Part shown: positions 6,932 through 14,160 of the stretch, piece after piece
Layout of the letters: each line of letters begins with the position of its first letter
Numbering within the stretch: the stretch's first letter is position 1
Assembly: GCA_046728935.1 (NCBI GenBank)
Contig: JBKPFS010000178.1
Coordinates: 1 to 31,707, forward strand
Length of the DNA stretch: 31,707 nucleotides
DNA from: DATAFO01 sp046728935
Lineage (GTDB): Bacteria; Actinomycetota; Thermoleophilia; Solirubrobacterales; 70-9
Reading direction: 5' to 3'
Notes under the pieces: generated by a model
Databases searched by the model: none
What the model saw: only the letters and a program-made list of their open reading frames with translations
What the model was told of the DNA's origin: nothing
Position numbers and translations under genes: made by a program

Positions 6932-7879
6932 AGCGAGGGCACGAGCCGCGCCTCGATCGACGGCGAGCGCCCGAGCCAAGCGGGAGACGACGGCCTCCGG
7001 CTCCTCGACCAGCTGACGCCAGGTGACCCTGATCACGGTGTAGCCCAGGGCCGCCAGGTCGGCGTCACGCCGGCGGTCTCGTTCGAACGCGCGCGGATCG
7101 GAGTGGTACGCGTAGCCGTCGACCTCGACTACGAGTCGCTGGTCCCGCCACAGGAAGTCGACCTCGAAGGGCCCGAGCCTGACGTTGGCCTCAGGGCTGG
7201 GCAATGAAGCCGTGCGCACGAGGTTCAGGAGTCGGCGCTCAGCCCCGGAACGCGTGAAGGCGGGGCCACCCTCCTGCTCGACCAGCCGTCGCAGCGCGGC
7301 CGCCCCGCGCCGACCAGGGTTGCGCTCCAGCTGATGGGCCAGGTCCCGATCGCTCACGAACCCGCGGTGCCGCGCTTCCGCGACCGCGCGCTCGAGCTCC
7401 TCGAGGTTCGCCGCGCTCGCGAGCTCGAGCAGGGCCCGCGCCGGTCGGGTCAGCGGGATCCCATCCAGGCGAGTGACCTCGTCGCGGCGTATCTGACGGG
7501 TGCGGTGAATCCGGATGCCGCGCCGTGCGTGCGGATCCCGCGCGACCACGGTTACGTGGACCGGATCGGATTCGGCTGGGTAGGGAAGCAACCTCCACAT
7601 GTGGGCGGCGCTGCGATGGCTGATGAAGGCGCGAGGCCCACACGCCAACGCGGCAGCCATCTCTCGCGCACGAGGCGCTGCCGCGCGGTGCCCCACGATG
7701 TAGACGCCCCGGTGTACCCGGTGCAGGCGCTTGGTACGAAGCCGCCACGCGAGCGCGCCGACCGACACGCCGAGACGTACCAATTGCTCGTGCGCAACCA
7801 CGCCATGCTGCTTGGCCGCGAGCCGAGCGATCGCCGCATCGGGCCCGTTCTGTGGCCGAGACGGCGGATTCCCGTGCAT
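6923..7879 (-). CDS. DUF559 nuclease-like protein with AbiEi-like N-terminal domain
   Basis: 318 residues. Residues about 14-65 (AARLAAKQ-like helix, then GVSVGALAWRLRTKRLHRVH, then RGVYIVGH) look like the winged-helix antitoxin domain of AbiEi/type IV toxin-antitoxin proteins. The C-terminal 80 residues are a DUF559/Vsr-like PD-(D/E)XK fold: D241 in EVDFLW, E252 and D254 in LVVEVDGYAYH, then a basic helix and GYTVIRVTWRQL. All presumed metal-binding residues are present, so nuclease activity is plausible but untested for the family. It stands alone on its strand; no toxin or restriction partner is adjacent. Such genes tend to be multi-copy in Solirubrobacterales-like genomes as I recall, so no defence-island claim is made. 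The start is the first ATG; no clear Shine-Dalgarno sequence is seen. Confidence 0.85.
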   Translation of the reverse strand: MHGNPPSRPQNGPDAAIARLAAKQHGVVAHEQLVRLGVSVGALAWRLRTKRLHRVHRGVYIVGHRAAAPRAREMAAALACGPRAFISHRSAAHMWRLLPYPAESDPVHVTVVARDPHARRGIRIHRTRQIRRDEVTRLDGIPLTRPARALLELASAANLEELERAVAEARHRGFVSDRDLAHQLERNPGRRGAAALRRLVEQEGGPAFTRSGAERRLLNLVRTASLPSPEANVRLGPFEVDFLWRDQRLVVEVDGYAYHSDPRAFERDRRRDADLAALGYTVIRVTWRQLVEEPEAVVSRLARALAVDRGAARALADS

Positions 7880-7968
7880 ATCACCGACAAGCTCCGTCTC
7901 GCCGGATCCGCCCCCCGCGAGCCCTGAAACGTGGGCGTTGCCGCCCCGGCCGAGCGGCAGCCGGACGG

Positions 7969-8721
7969 CTAGAGCGCCGCTAAAACCGCCGACAGCTCGT
8001 CCACGACGTCGCCGTCGAGCTTGACCGCGGCCTCGGCGTCGTACGGGGTCGGCCCCTGGGTGATGATCGCGAGCCGGCCTCCGCCGCCGAGCGTGAGCTC
8101 GGGCAGGCCAGCGACCGGGAATACCTCGAGCGAGGAGCCGACGCAGAGCAGCAGTTCAGCGCCCGCGCAGAGCTCCTGGGCCTCGGCCATCGCGGCCTCG
8201 GGGAGGAGTTCCCCGAACAGGACCACGTCGGGCTTGACCTTGCCCGCGCAGCCGCGGCACGTGGCGACGCCCTCCTCGTCGAACAGCTCCGCGACCGTCT
8301 CCAGCGGATAGCTCGTCCCGCAGCTGGTGCAGCTCGAGGTTGCGATCGAGCCGTGAACCTCGATCAGCCGTCTCGTCCCTGCCTTGCGATGGAGCTGATC
8401 GATGTTCTGGGTGATCACCGCCGCCAGCAGGCCCCGGGCCTCGAGCTCGGCGAGCGCCAGGTGCGCGGGGTTGGGCTCCTTGTCGCCGAGCAGGTGGAAG
8501 CGCGGGCGGTAGAAGTCCCAGAAGCGCTTCGTGTCGCGGTGGAAGGCGTCGATGTGGGCGACCTCCATCGGGTCGACCTTCTCCCAGAGTCCGGTCCCCG
8601 GGCTCCTGAAGTCCGGGATCCCGGACGGGACGGAGATACCAGCGCCGGTGAGCGCCACGGTGCGCTCGCTCTCCCTGATCAGCCCAGCGAGTTGCTCCGC
8701 AGCTGAGGTGTCAACGTGCAC
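7969..8721 (-). CDS. cobB: NAD-dependent protein deacylase, sirtuin (Sir2/CobB family)
   Basis: 250 residues, the usual length for bacterial sirtuins. It removes acyl groups from protein lysines using NAD+. The NAD-binding motif GAGISVPSGIPDFR is at about 26-39, TQNIDQLH at 104-111, and the catalytic base is His123 in EVHGS. A structural zinc site is complete: C131 and C134, then C155 and C158. CVGSSLEVFPVAGLP and the C-terminal strand complete the Rossmann fold. I do not see the Ala-Tyr-Arg pattern of SIRT5-like desuccinylases clearly, so acyl preference is open. The GTG start lies 12 bp after the stop of the beta-oxidation gene upstream, so co-transcription is likely, which could link deacylation to acyl-CoA metabolism. 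Confidence 0.93.
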   Translation of the reverse strand: MHVDTSAAEQLAGLIRESERTVALTGAGISVPSGIPDFRSPGTGLWEKVDPMEVAHIDAFHRDTKRFWDFYRPRFHLLGDKEPNPAHLALAELEARGLLAAVITQNIDQLHRKAGTRRLIEVHGSIATSSCTSCGTSYPLETVAELFDEEGVATCRGCAGKVKPDVVLFGELLPEAAMAEAQELCAGAELLLCVGSSLEVFPVAGLPELTLGGGGRLAIITQGPTPYDAEAAVKLDGDVVDELSAVLAAL

Positions 8722-8733
8722 GGCTACCCCGCC

Positions 8734-10734
8734 CTACTTGCCCTTCCAGCGCGCGGTCCGCTTGGCGAGGAAGGCGGAAGTGCCCTCCTTCGCGTCCTCG
8801 CTCTGGAACGCGGCTGCGAAGCCCGCCTTCTCGGCCTCGATCCCCTCGTCGAGATCGCCCTTGTCGGAGACGAGCTTCGCCTGCTCCACCGCGACCGGAG
8901 CCTGGCCCGCGAGCTTGCGGCCCCAGGCAAGCGCGGTCTCGAACAGCTCGTGGTCGGGAACGACGCGGTTGGCGAGCCCGAACTCCGACGCCTCGGAGGC
9001 CGTGATCGCATCGCCGATCAGGTTCATCTCGAGCCCCTTCGCGGTGCCCACCAGCCGCGGCAGCCGCTGCGTGCCCCCGAAGCCGGGGATCAGCCCGAGC
9101 TTGATCTCCGGCTGGCCGAAGATCGCGGACTCGGCTGCAATCCGGAAGTCGCAGGCCATCGCCAGCTCGCAGCCGCCTCCGAAGGCGATCGAGTTGACGG
9201 CGGCAACGGTCGAGACCCTGCTCTGGCCAAGCTCGCGCAGCAGCGCGTGACCACCAACGATCAGCTCGCGGCCACCGGCCTCGTCCATTTGCGTGAACGC
9301 CTTGATGTCGGCGCCGGCGCTGAAGACGAGGGGGTTCGAGGAGCAGATCACCATCGCCCCCACCCCGTCGGCCTCCTTGACCCGGTCCCAGACAACCCGC
9401 AGGTCCTTGATCACCTGAGGCGAGATCGCGTTCATCGGCGGATTGGCGAGCCATGCGATCGCCAGCTCATCCCGGGTCTCGAGCTTCACGGTCTCGGGCT
9501 GCTCGCCCTCGTCGGGCTGCGGGTAGGGGTAGAAGCCCTGACCCGACTTCTGGCCCAGCCTGCCCTGGGCCACAAGGCGCCTCAGGATCACCGGGGGCTC
9601 GAAGCGCTCCCCGTGCTCGTCCTTTGCCCGCTCGAGCTTCTCCAGCACCTCGTCGAGGCCCGTCACGTCCGCCTTCATCAGGGGCGGGAAGATCCCGCGG
9701 CGCGGATCCATCCCGGCCCCGGCCATCATCCCGAGGTCGATCTCCCGGGCCGAGCAGACCCCCTCGTCCAGCAGCAGGCACGCCTCGACGAGGGCCTTCA
9801 GCGACATCAGCTCGGCCAGCGCCTCGCCGTCGGGCTCGGCGTCGCCCGGGAGCTGAGGCTCGCCGTCCTTGTAGAAGCCCTCGCCGCCCGACTTCGCGCC
9901 CAGCTTGCCGTCCTCAACGAGCTTCTTCATCCCCTGGTGGACGTAGAAGCTCGAGCCGTAGGCCTCGTTGAGGTGCTCGGCGACGTGAAGGATCGTGTCG
10001 AGGCCGAGCAGGTCGCCCAGGACGAAGGGCCCCATCGGGGCGATGTTGGCGGCGGTCACCGCCTCGTCGATCTTCTTGATCGAGAGCCCCTGCTCCTCCT
10101 GCGCCCGCCACACCTCGCCGACGGCCGAGTTCAGGATCCGGTTGACGACGAATCCCGGGACCTCGGCGCACGTGATCGGCTGCTTGCGGATCGCCTGGGC
10201 GAAGTTGATCGCCGCGGCGACGGTCTCCTCCGACGCGTCCTCCCCCTCGACGATCTCAACCAGCGGCATCACCGAGGCCGGGTAGAAGAAGTGGAAGCCG
10301 ATCACCTTGTCGGATCGCAGCGTGGCCTCACCCATCTCGGTCACCGAGAGCGAGGAGGTGTTCGAGGCGAGGATCGCTCGGCCGGGCGTCACCTCATCGA
10401 GCTCGCGGAACACCTTCTGCTTGATCTCCATGCGCTCCGGCGCCGCCTCGATCACGAAGTCTACGTCGCCGAAGCCGGAGTAATCGGTCGCGCCCGTGAT
10501 CAGTCCCATGACCTCCTCGAGGCGGGCGTCGGCCTGCTCCTGCGTCAGCTTCTCCTTCGACACCAGGCGGTCGAGCTGCCCCTTGGTGACCTCGCGCGCC
10601 TTCTCGAGCCCGTGGTCCACGAACTTCTGCTCGATGTCCTTGAGCACCACGGGGATGTCGGACGAGGCGATCGCCTGGGCGATCTCGCCGCCCATCGTTC
10701 CAGCGCCGACGACGGCGGCCTTGAAGACGAACAA
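8734..10734 (-). CDS. fadN: Bifunctional 3-hydroxyacyl-CoA dehydrogenase / enoyl-CoA hydratase, FadN-type domain order
   Basis: About 666 residues catalysing two steps of fatty-acid beta-oxidation. The order is dehydrogenase first, hydratase last, as in Bacillus FadN (YusL) and archaeal crotonyl-CoA hydratase/dehydrogenase, and opposite to FadB/FadJ. NAD loop GAGTMGGEIAQA at about 10-21; catalytic His (about 148) in GFHFFYPASVMPLVE with Glu about 160; a second dehydrogenase-C domain around 290-400. The C-terminal hydratase keeps FSAGADIKAF and both catalytic Glu residues (GGGCELA about 519, GQPEIKLGLIPG about 540). I chose TTG at 10734 because GGAGG stands 8 nt upstream; an in-frame ATG at 10770 would add 12 residues but has no usable ribosome-binding site. 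The thiolase partner is not in the window. The sirtuin gene follows 12 bp later. Confidence 0.9.
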   Translation of the reverse strand: MFVFKAAVVGAGTMGGEIAQAIASSDIPVVLKDIEQKFVDHGLEKAREVTKGQLDRLVSKEKLTQEQADARLEEVMGLITGATDYSGFGDVDFVIEAAPERMEIKQKVFRELDEVTPGRAILASNTSSLSVTEMGEATLRSDKVIGFHFFYPASVMPLVEIVEGEDASEETVAAAINFAQAIRKQPITCAEVPGFVVNRILNSAVGEVWRAQEEQGLSIKKIDEAVTAANIAPMGPFVLGDLLGLDTILHVAEHLNEAYGSSFYVHQGMKKLVEDGKLGAKSGGEGFYKDGEPQLPGDAEPDGEALAELMSLKALVEACLLLDEGVCSAREIDLGMMAGAGMDPRRGIFPPLMKADVTGLDEVLEKLERAKDEHGERFEPPVILRRLVAQGRLGQKSGQGFYPYPQPDEGEQPETVKLETRDELAIAWLANPPMNAISPQVIKDLRVVWDRVKEADGVGAMVICSSNPLVFSAGADIKAFTQMDEAGGRELIVGGHALLRELGQSRVSTVAAVNSIAFGGGCELAMACDFRIAAESAIFGQPEIKLGLIPGFGGTQRLPRLVGTAKGLEMNLIGDAITASEASEFGLANRVVPDHELFETALAWGRKLAGQAPVAVEQAKLVSDKGDLDEGIEAEKAGFAAAFQSEDAKEGTSAFLAKRTARWKGK

Positions 10735-10821
10735 GTTGGTTACCTCCAGAGTTGTGTCGGTGAGGGGCATTCCTGCCCCGAAAGCAGCATGTGATTGGTT
10801 CCGGCGAGGAGCGCGGGAAGG

Positions 10822-11304
10822 CTATCGGGGTGGCTCACCCGCCGCCGGGGCCCCGCCCAGCGAGGCCACGTCCTCGGCATCGTGCTTGAACCGTTCGAGC
10901 GTGCGCGCGAGCGAACGCTCCACCTGCGAGCGCACGAAGAGCCGGTCGGTGAGCCAGGCGAACGGGCCCCGGCGCGGGAGCCTGTACTCGCTGGCCAGGG
11001 TCACCCGCGTCCGGCGGCCCTCGATCCGCATCTCGGTCACCAGCTCCCCCTCGCTCTCGGGATCCGAGAACGCGATGCGGTGACGCCGCCGCGGCTCGTG
11101 CTCGAGCACCCGCTCGGTGACCAGCCCGCGCCCCGCCCTCACCGATCGCCACCGCAGCGTTCCCCCCCGCTCCGGATAGCCCTCGACCGCCTCGACCGCC
11201 TCGAAGCCGTCTACCCAGGCGGGCCAGCCGCGGGGGTCAAAGTAGTGATCCCAGGTCTCCGCCAGCGAGGCCTCGACCAGGATCGATGCTTCGACCCTGC
11301 TCAT
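10822..11304 (-). CDS. SRPBCC (START-like) family protein
   Basis: 160 residues. The opening VEASILVEASLAETWDHYFD, then PRGWPAWVDGFEAVE is the standard first strand and helices of SRPBCC/polyketide-cyclase-like proteins, which enclose a hydrophobic ligand. The middle alternates beta strands (TLRWRSV, RHRIAF, LVTEMRIEG, RVTLASEYRL), and the C-terminal helix (VERSLARTLERFKHDAED) closes the cavity. Members include ligand carriers, cyclases and toxin-like proteins; the ligand here is unknown. Its ATG overlaps the TGA of the PadR gene (ATGA), so it is translationally coupled to that regulator and probably under its control. Confidence 0.85.
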   Translation of the reverse strand: MSRVEASILVEASLAETWDHYFDPRGWPAWVDGFEAVEAVEGYPERGGTLRWRSVRAGRGLVTERVLEHEPRRRHRIAFSDPESEGELVTEMRIEGRRTRVTLASEYRLPRRGPFAWLTDRLFVRSQVERSLARTLERFKHDAEDVASLGGAPAAGEPPR

Positions 11305-11756
11305 CCTCCGCCGTAGATCTCGCGCTTGATCAGCCGCACGGATCGGATCACCGAGTCGAGGAACGGCTCGAGCTCGGTCACCAGCCGCCTGTACTCCTTG
11401 CGACCCGCCGGCATGATCGAGTAGTAGCGGCGCGTGCGGCGGTCCGGGTGCTCCCAGCTGCCTGTGATCATGCCCTTTGCTTCGAGCTCCCGGAGCAGGG
11501 GGTAGATCGTGTTGGGGTTGACCGAGATCACGCCCTCGGTGATCTCCTCGATCTCCTCGATCAGGCGATTGCCGTACGCGGGTTCCCGAGCGATGAGGTG
11601 CAGGACCAGCAGCGGGAACACGTCGCGGCGGCGGATCTCGCCCCCGAACACGTCCATCGATCTCCCCCGCCGCGCCCGATGCGCGTCGCCCTCACGCGCG
11701 GCCCGGGTCGCCCGCGCGACCGCGTCGGAGACGGGCTTGCGGCCACGCGACGTCAT
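11301..11756 (-). CDS. PadR family transcriptional regulator
   Basis: 151 residues. Winged-helix PadR domain at about 44-120: RRDVFPLLVLHLIAREPAYG, the recognition segment VISVNPNTIYPLLRELEAKG, then the wing TRRYYSIMPAGRKEYRR. A C-terminal helix, LEPFLDSVIRSVRLIKREIY, would serve dimerisation. The first 33 residues are basic and not part of the family. A second in-frame ATG at 11657 has a GGGGGAG ribosome-binding site about 5 nt upstream and would give a standard 118-residue PadR; GC-rich third codon positions before it are why I keep the longer form. It overlaps the SRPBCC gene by 4 bp. Its upstream region is shared with the divergent small membrane protein gene and holds two CRP-like boxes. 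Confidence 0.88.
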   Translation of the reverse strand: MTSRGRKPVSDAVARATRAAREGDAHRARRGRSMDVFGGEIRRRDVFPLLVLHLIAREPAYGNRLIEEIEEITEGVISVNPNTIYPLLRELEAKGMITGSWEHPDRRTRRYYSIMPAGRKEYRRLVTELEPFLDSVIRSVRLIKREIYGGG

Positions 11757-11797
11757 CGCGGACGATTCTTCCAGCCGCCGGCGCTCGCCACGCCGCG

Positions 11798-11813
11798 TGT
11801 GAGCGTGCTCACT
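11798..11813. promoter_or_regulatory. CRP/GlxR-like box 1
   Basis: TGTGA-GCGTGC-TCACT matches 9 of the 10 conserved positions of the TGTGA-N6-TCACA consensus bound by Crp-family cAMP receptors. It is separated from box 2 by one base, with a centre-to-centre distance of 17 bp. Confidence 0.55.
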
Positions 11814-11814
11814 T

Positions 11815-11830
11815 TGTGATCGCGTTCACT
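11815..11830. promoter_or_regulatory. CRP/GlxR-like box 2
   Basis: TGTGA-TCGCGT-TCACT also matches 9 of 10 consensus positions. Its centre lies about 42-44 bp upstream of the inferred start point of the gene at 11866, the position at which Crp proteins typically contact the promoter in class II activation. Confidence 0.55.
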
Positions 11831-11851
11831 GACGCCGCGCCCTCCGCGGCG

Positions 11852-11857
11852 TACCGT
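11852..11857 (+). promoter_or_regulatory. Putative -10 box TACCGT for the small membrane protein gene
   Basis: TACCGT followed by 8 nt and the ATG at 11866, with no ribosome-binding sequence between. It lies downstream of the two CRP-like boxes at activation-compatible spacing. Confidence 0.4.
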
Positions 11858-11865
11858 CGCGGTGG

Positions 11866-12060
11866 ATGGACCACGACGAGCGGAGCTTCACGAGCACCGA
11901 GGTGGTCGCCTACACGGCGATCGGTGTCGGGGTCCTGGGCGCCGTGATCTATGCGGCGGTCGAGGGGGTCGGCAGCTGGGCGCAGATCGTCGTCCTCGCG
12001 GGAATCGTTCTCGCGACGATCGGGGTGATGATCGCCGCGGACCCGCTGCGACGCGAGTGA
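11866..12060 (+). CDS. Small two-helix membrane protein
   Basis: 64 residues, unknown function. A short acidic head (MDHDERSFTSTE) precedes two hydrophobic helices, about 13-33 (VVAYTAIGVGVLGAVIYAAV) and 37-57 (WAQIVVLAGIVLATIGVMIA), joined by a tight EGVGS turn and ending in a basic ADPLRRE tail. By the positive-inside rule the C-terminus, and hence both ends, is probably cytoplasmic. A complete frame, a TAnnnT box 8 nt upstream and a strong terminator just after it support a real short gene. The CRP-like boxes suggest cAMP- or nutrient-linked control. Confidence 0.68.
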   Translation: MDHDERSFTSTEVVAYTAIGVGVLGAVIYAAVEGVGSWAQIVVLAGIVLATIGVMIAADPLRRE

Positions 12061-12100
12061 GCTTCCTCGGAGAGGGTCCCCAGAGAGAGGGGAAAGCGAC

Positions 12101-12128
12101 AAGGGGCCCCGCGCAGGCGGGGCCCCTT
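12101..12128. terminator. Bidirectional terminator hairpin
   Basis: Perfect 12-bp GC-rich stem (AAGGGGCCCCGC / GCGGGGCCCCTT) with a GCAG tetraloop, between the convergent small membrane protein and acyl-CoA dehydrogenase genes. The flanks have only short T-rich tails. Confidence 0.85.
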
Positions 12129-12154
12129 CGTCAATCGGATGGGGGCGCCGGTGG

Positions 12155-13381
12155 CTAGACGGCGGCGCCGGCGGTCGCTGACTGCTTCTCGGCGACCTCG
12201 GTCTGCTTCTGCACCGCCTCGGGGATCGGCTCCGAGACGTCGCGCCCCATCAGCACCTCCTTTGCGATCACGAGGCGCTGGATCTGCGAGGTGCCCTCGT
12301 ACAGCTGCATGATCTTCGCGTCGCGCATCAGCTTCTCGACGGGGTACTCCTTGATGAACCCGTAGCCGCCGTAGACCTGCACGGCGTCCACGGTGATCTC
12401 CATCGCCGAGTCGGCCGCGAACCGCTTCGCGTGCGAGGCGGCCAGCGTGTTGCGGATCCCGCGGTCGAGCAGGGCGGCCGACTGCCACACGAGGAGTCGG
12501 GCCGCCTCGACCTTGGTCGCCATGTCGGCGATCATGAACGCGACCGCCTGGTGCATGGCGATCGGGACGCCGAACTGGACGCGCTCCTTTGAGTACTCCG
12601 AGGCGAACTCGAAGGCCGCCCGGGCAATGCCGACGGCGAGCGCCGAGACCCCCGGGCGGGTGCGGTCGAGCGTCATCATCGCGAGCTTGAAGCCGTGGTT
12701 CTCCTCGCCGAGCAGATGGTCGGCGGGAACCTCGGTCTCGTTGAAGACCACCGTCGCGGTGTTCGAGGCGCGCTGGCCGAGCTTGTCCTCCTTCTTGTCG
12801 ATGATCACCGTGTCGTCACGGGGGACGAGGAAGGCGGAGATGCCGCGGTGGCCGGCGTCCTTGTCGGTTTTCGCGTAGACCGTGTACCAGTCGGCGTAGC
12901 CGCCGTTGGTGATGAAGCACTTGGAGCCGTTGATGACGTACTTGTCGCCCTTCTTCGTGGCCGTGGTCTTCATCCCGCTCACGTCGGAGCCGGCGTCCGG
13001 CTCGGTGAGGCAGAACGAGGCCAGCTTGGGCTCCTCCGTGAGCACGCCGAGGTACTTCTTCTTGACCTCCTCCGAGCCGCCCAGCCCGACCGGGGCGGAC
13101 GCCAGGCCGTTGGCCATCAGGGTGGTGCCGATGCCCGAGCATCCCCAGCCCATCTCCTCCTCGATCAGACAGCCGGAGAGATAGTCGAGACCGGGTCCAC
13201 CGTACTCGGCCGCGATGTGGGTGTTCATCAGCCCGACCCCCCAGGCCTTCTCGATGATCTCCTGAGGCCAGGTGCCGTCGCGGTCGTAGTCCCAGGCGAC
13301 CGGTCGAATCTCCTTCTCGGCGAAGTTGTGCGCGAGCTCGCGCAGGTCCTTCTGCTCGTCAGTCAGCGTGAAGTCAACCAC
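12155..13381 (-). CDS. Acyl-CoA dehydrogenase
   Basis: 408-residue FAD enzyme catalysing alpha,beta-dehydrogenation of acyl-CoA, with electrons going to ETF. The N-terminal helical domain starts at FTLTDEQKDLRELAHNFAEK. The middle beta domain carries the family signatures CLTEPDAGSDVSGMKTTA and FITNGGYADWYTV. The C-terminal helical domain contains RVQFGVPIAMHQAVAFMIAD and VQVYGGYGFIKEYPVEKLMR, and ends with QLYEGTSQIQR, where the Glu (about 361) occupies the catalytic-base position of short/medium-chain enzymes. A roughly 25-residue Glu/Ala-rich tail follows. It starts at GTG, with AAGGAG 10 nt upstream. The upstream region has two 46-bp repeats and a TetR-type palindrome. Chain-length preference cannot be read here. 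Confidence 0.93.
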   Translation of the reverse strand: MVDFTLTDEQKDLRELAHNFAEKEIRPVAWDYDRDGTWPQEIIEKAWGVGLMNTHIAAEYGGPGLDYLSGCLIEEEMGWGCSGIGTTLMANGLASAPVGLGGSEEVKKKYLGVLTEEPKLASFCLTEPDAGSDVSGMKTTATKKGDKYVINGSKCFITNGGYADWYTVYAKTDKDAGHRGISAFLVPRDDTVIIDKKEDKLGQRASNTATVVFNETEVPADHLLGEENHGFKLAMMTLDRTRPGVSALAVGIARAAFEFASEYSKERVQFGVPIAMHQAVAFMIADMATKVEAARLLVWQSAALLDRGIRNTLAASHAKRFAADSAMEITVDAVQVYGGYGFIKEYPVEKLMRDAKIMQLYEGTSQIQRLVIAKEVLMGRDVSEPIPEAVQKQTEVAEKQSATAGAAV

Positions 13382-13400
13382 TGCTCAGGGGCTCCTTAGG

Positions 13401-13492
13401 GATTAGTTGAGCCGCTTTAGCGGCGAAAGGGGCATGTGTCGTTGGGGATTAGTTGAGCCGCTTTAGCGGCGAAAGGGGCATGTGGCGTTGGG
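13401..13492. repeat. Two tandem 46-bp repeats with an internal hairpin
   Basis: Copies 13401-13446 and 13447-13492 differ at one base; a 4-base start of a third copy follows. Each holds GCCGCTTTAGCGGC, a 5-bp stem with a TTTA loop, followed by GAAAGGGGCATGTG. They lie in the upstream region or 5' leader of the acyl-CoA dehydrogenase gene, ending about 20 bp before its start. Confidence 0.9.
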
Positions 13493-13514
13493 GATTCGGT
13501 GCTCTCAGCGGGTC

Positions 13515-13534
13515 GATTGACTGGTCAGTCAATC
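13515..13534. promoter_or_regulatory. TetR-type operator palindrome
   Basis: GATTGACTG-GT-CAGTCAATC is a perfect inverted repeat with 9-bp arms, of the TGAC-TGGT-AGTCA style used by TetR-family regulators of acyl-CoA metabolism. It lies between the acyl-CoA dehydrogenase gene and the divergent gene at 13621 and could act on either. No TetR gene is in the window. Confidence 0.6.
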
Positions 13535-13608
13535 CTGCAACAGGGTAACCGATCGGCCGCCCGGACATACCCGGTAGCCGTCGCTGTGGGCGTCGGGCAC
13601 GGTGGGAC

Positions 13609-13614
13609 TAACCT
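13609..13614 (+). promoter_or_regulatory. Putative -10 box TAACCT, leaderless start at 13621
   Basis: TAACCT followed by 6 nt and the GTG at 13621; no ribosome-binding sequence is present. Confidence 0.4.
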
Positions 13615-13620
13615 AGGACC

Positions 13621-14097
13621 GTGCTCGTCCCCGCGATCACGAACGGAGACGTGATCCTGATCATCGTCCTCGCCGCGATCCCGATCACCGCGATTGCCTT
13701 CATCGTCGGCGCCGGCAACGCCCTGCGCCAGATCGGCAAGGGCGACCTCTCGGTGGAGTTCGACAGCGACCTGCCGGAGAACATGCGCGACACCGACGCC
13801 GAGGCCGCGTCGGCCGAGGCCCGCGAGCAGGAGATCCGCCAGCTCCTTGAGGCGAAGGCCTACCGGCAGGAGGCGCGGGGACAGGCGCCCATCGACGTCG
13901 ACCAGGAGCTCGACCGGCTGCTGACCGAGGAGGAGGCGCCCGCGGCCGCCCCCGGCGAGGACGCCGAGCTTCGCGAGGAGGTGCGTCAGCTCGTCGTCGC
14001 CCGCAACGAGCGCCGCATGCGCAAGGGCGAGGAGCCGCTCGACGTCGACGCCGAGGTGGAGCGCCAGCTCCGCGAGCTGGAGAACCTCGGCCAGTAG
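13621..14097 (+). CDS. Membrane-anchored protein with two internal ~29-residue repeats
   Basis: 158 residues, unknown function. Residues about 10-32 (VILIIVLAAIPITAIAFIVG) form one membrane helix; the remainder is charged and probably cytoplasmic. Two copies of a 29-residue unit occur at 71-99 and 120-148, sharing E-(I/V)-RQL-x2-A, a central R, then G-x2-P-(I/L)-DVD-x-E-(L/V)-(D/E)-R, with 13 of 29 positions identical. They are joined by an acidic Ala/Pro linker. The DVDxE motif at the end of each unit might cap a helix or bind metal, but no known family is recognised. The GTG start is supported by a TAnnnT box 6 nt upstream. It is followed by the gene at 14161 after a 63-bp gap. Confidence 0.72.
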   Translation: MLVPAITNGDVILIIVLAAIPITAIAFIVGAGNALRQIGKGDLSVEFDSDLPENMRDTDAEAASAEAREQEIRQLLEAKAYRQEARGQAPIDVDQELDRLLTEEEAPAAAPGEDAELREEVRQLVVARNERRMRKGEEPLDVDAEVERQLRELENLGQ

Positions 14098-14147
14098 GCC
14101 GCTGCAGACCGTCGCATCTCGGCCTGCTCGGTTTTCGCGGCCTCGGG

Positions 14148-14153
14148 TATGTT
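14148..14153 (+). promoter_or_regulatory. Putative -10 box TATGTT, leaderless start at 14161
   Basis: TATGTT followed by exactly 7 nt and ATG at 14161. The ATG inside the box (14149) is in frame but would belong to the promoter, which is why the later ATG is preferred. Confidence 0.5.
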
Positions 14154-14160
14154 GCGCTCC

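Noticed and set aside
6923..7879. Defence or restriction island around the DUF559 gene
   Set aside because: No methylase, toxin, helicase or integrase is nearby, and stand-alone DUF559 proteins appear common in such genomes.
8716..10794. A 692-codon open frame antisense to the FadN-type gene
   Set aside because: No domain or start signal; the sense frame holds the dehydrogenase and hydratase active sites.
13401..13492. CRISPR array
   Set aside because: The two copies are directly adjacent with no unique spacers, and there are no cas genes.
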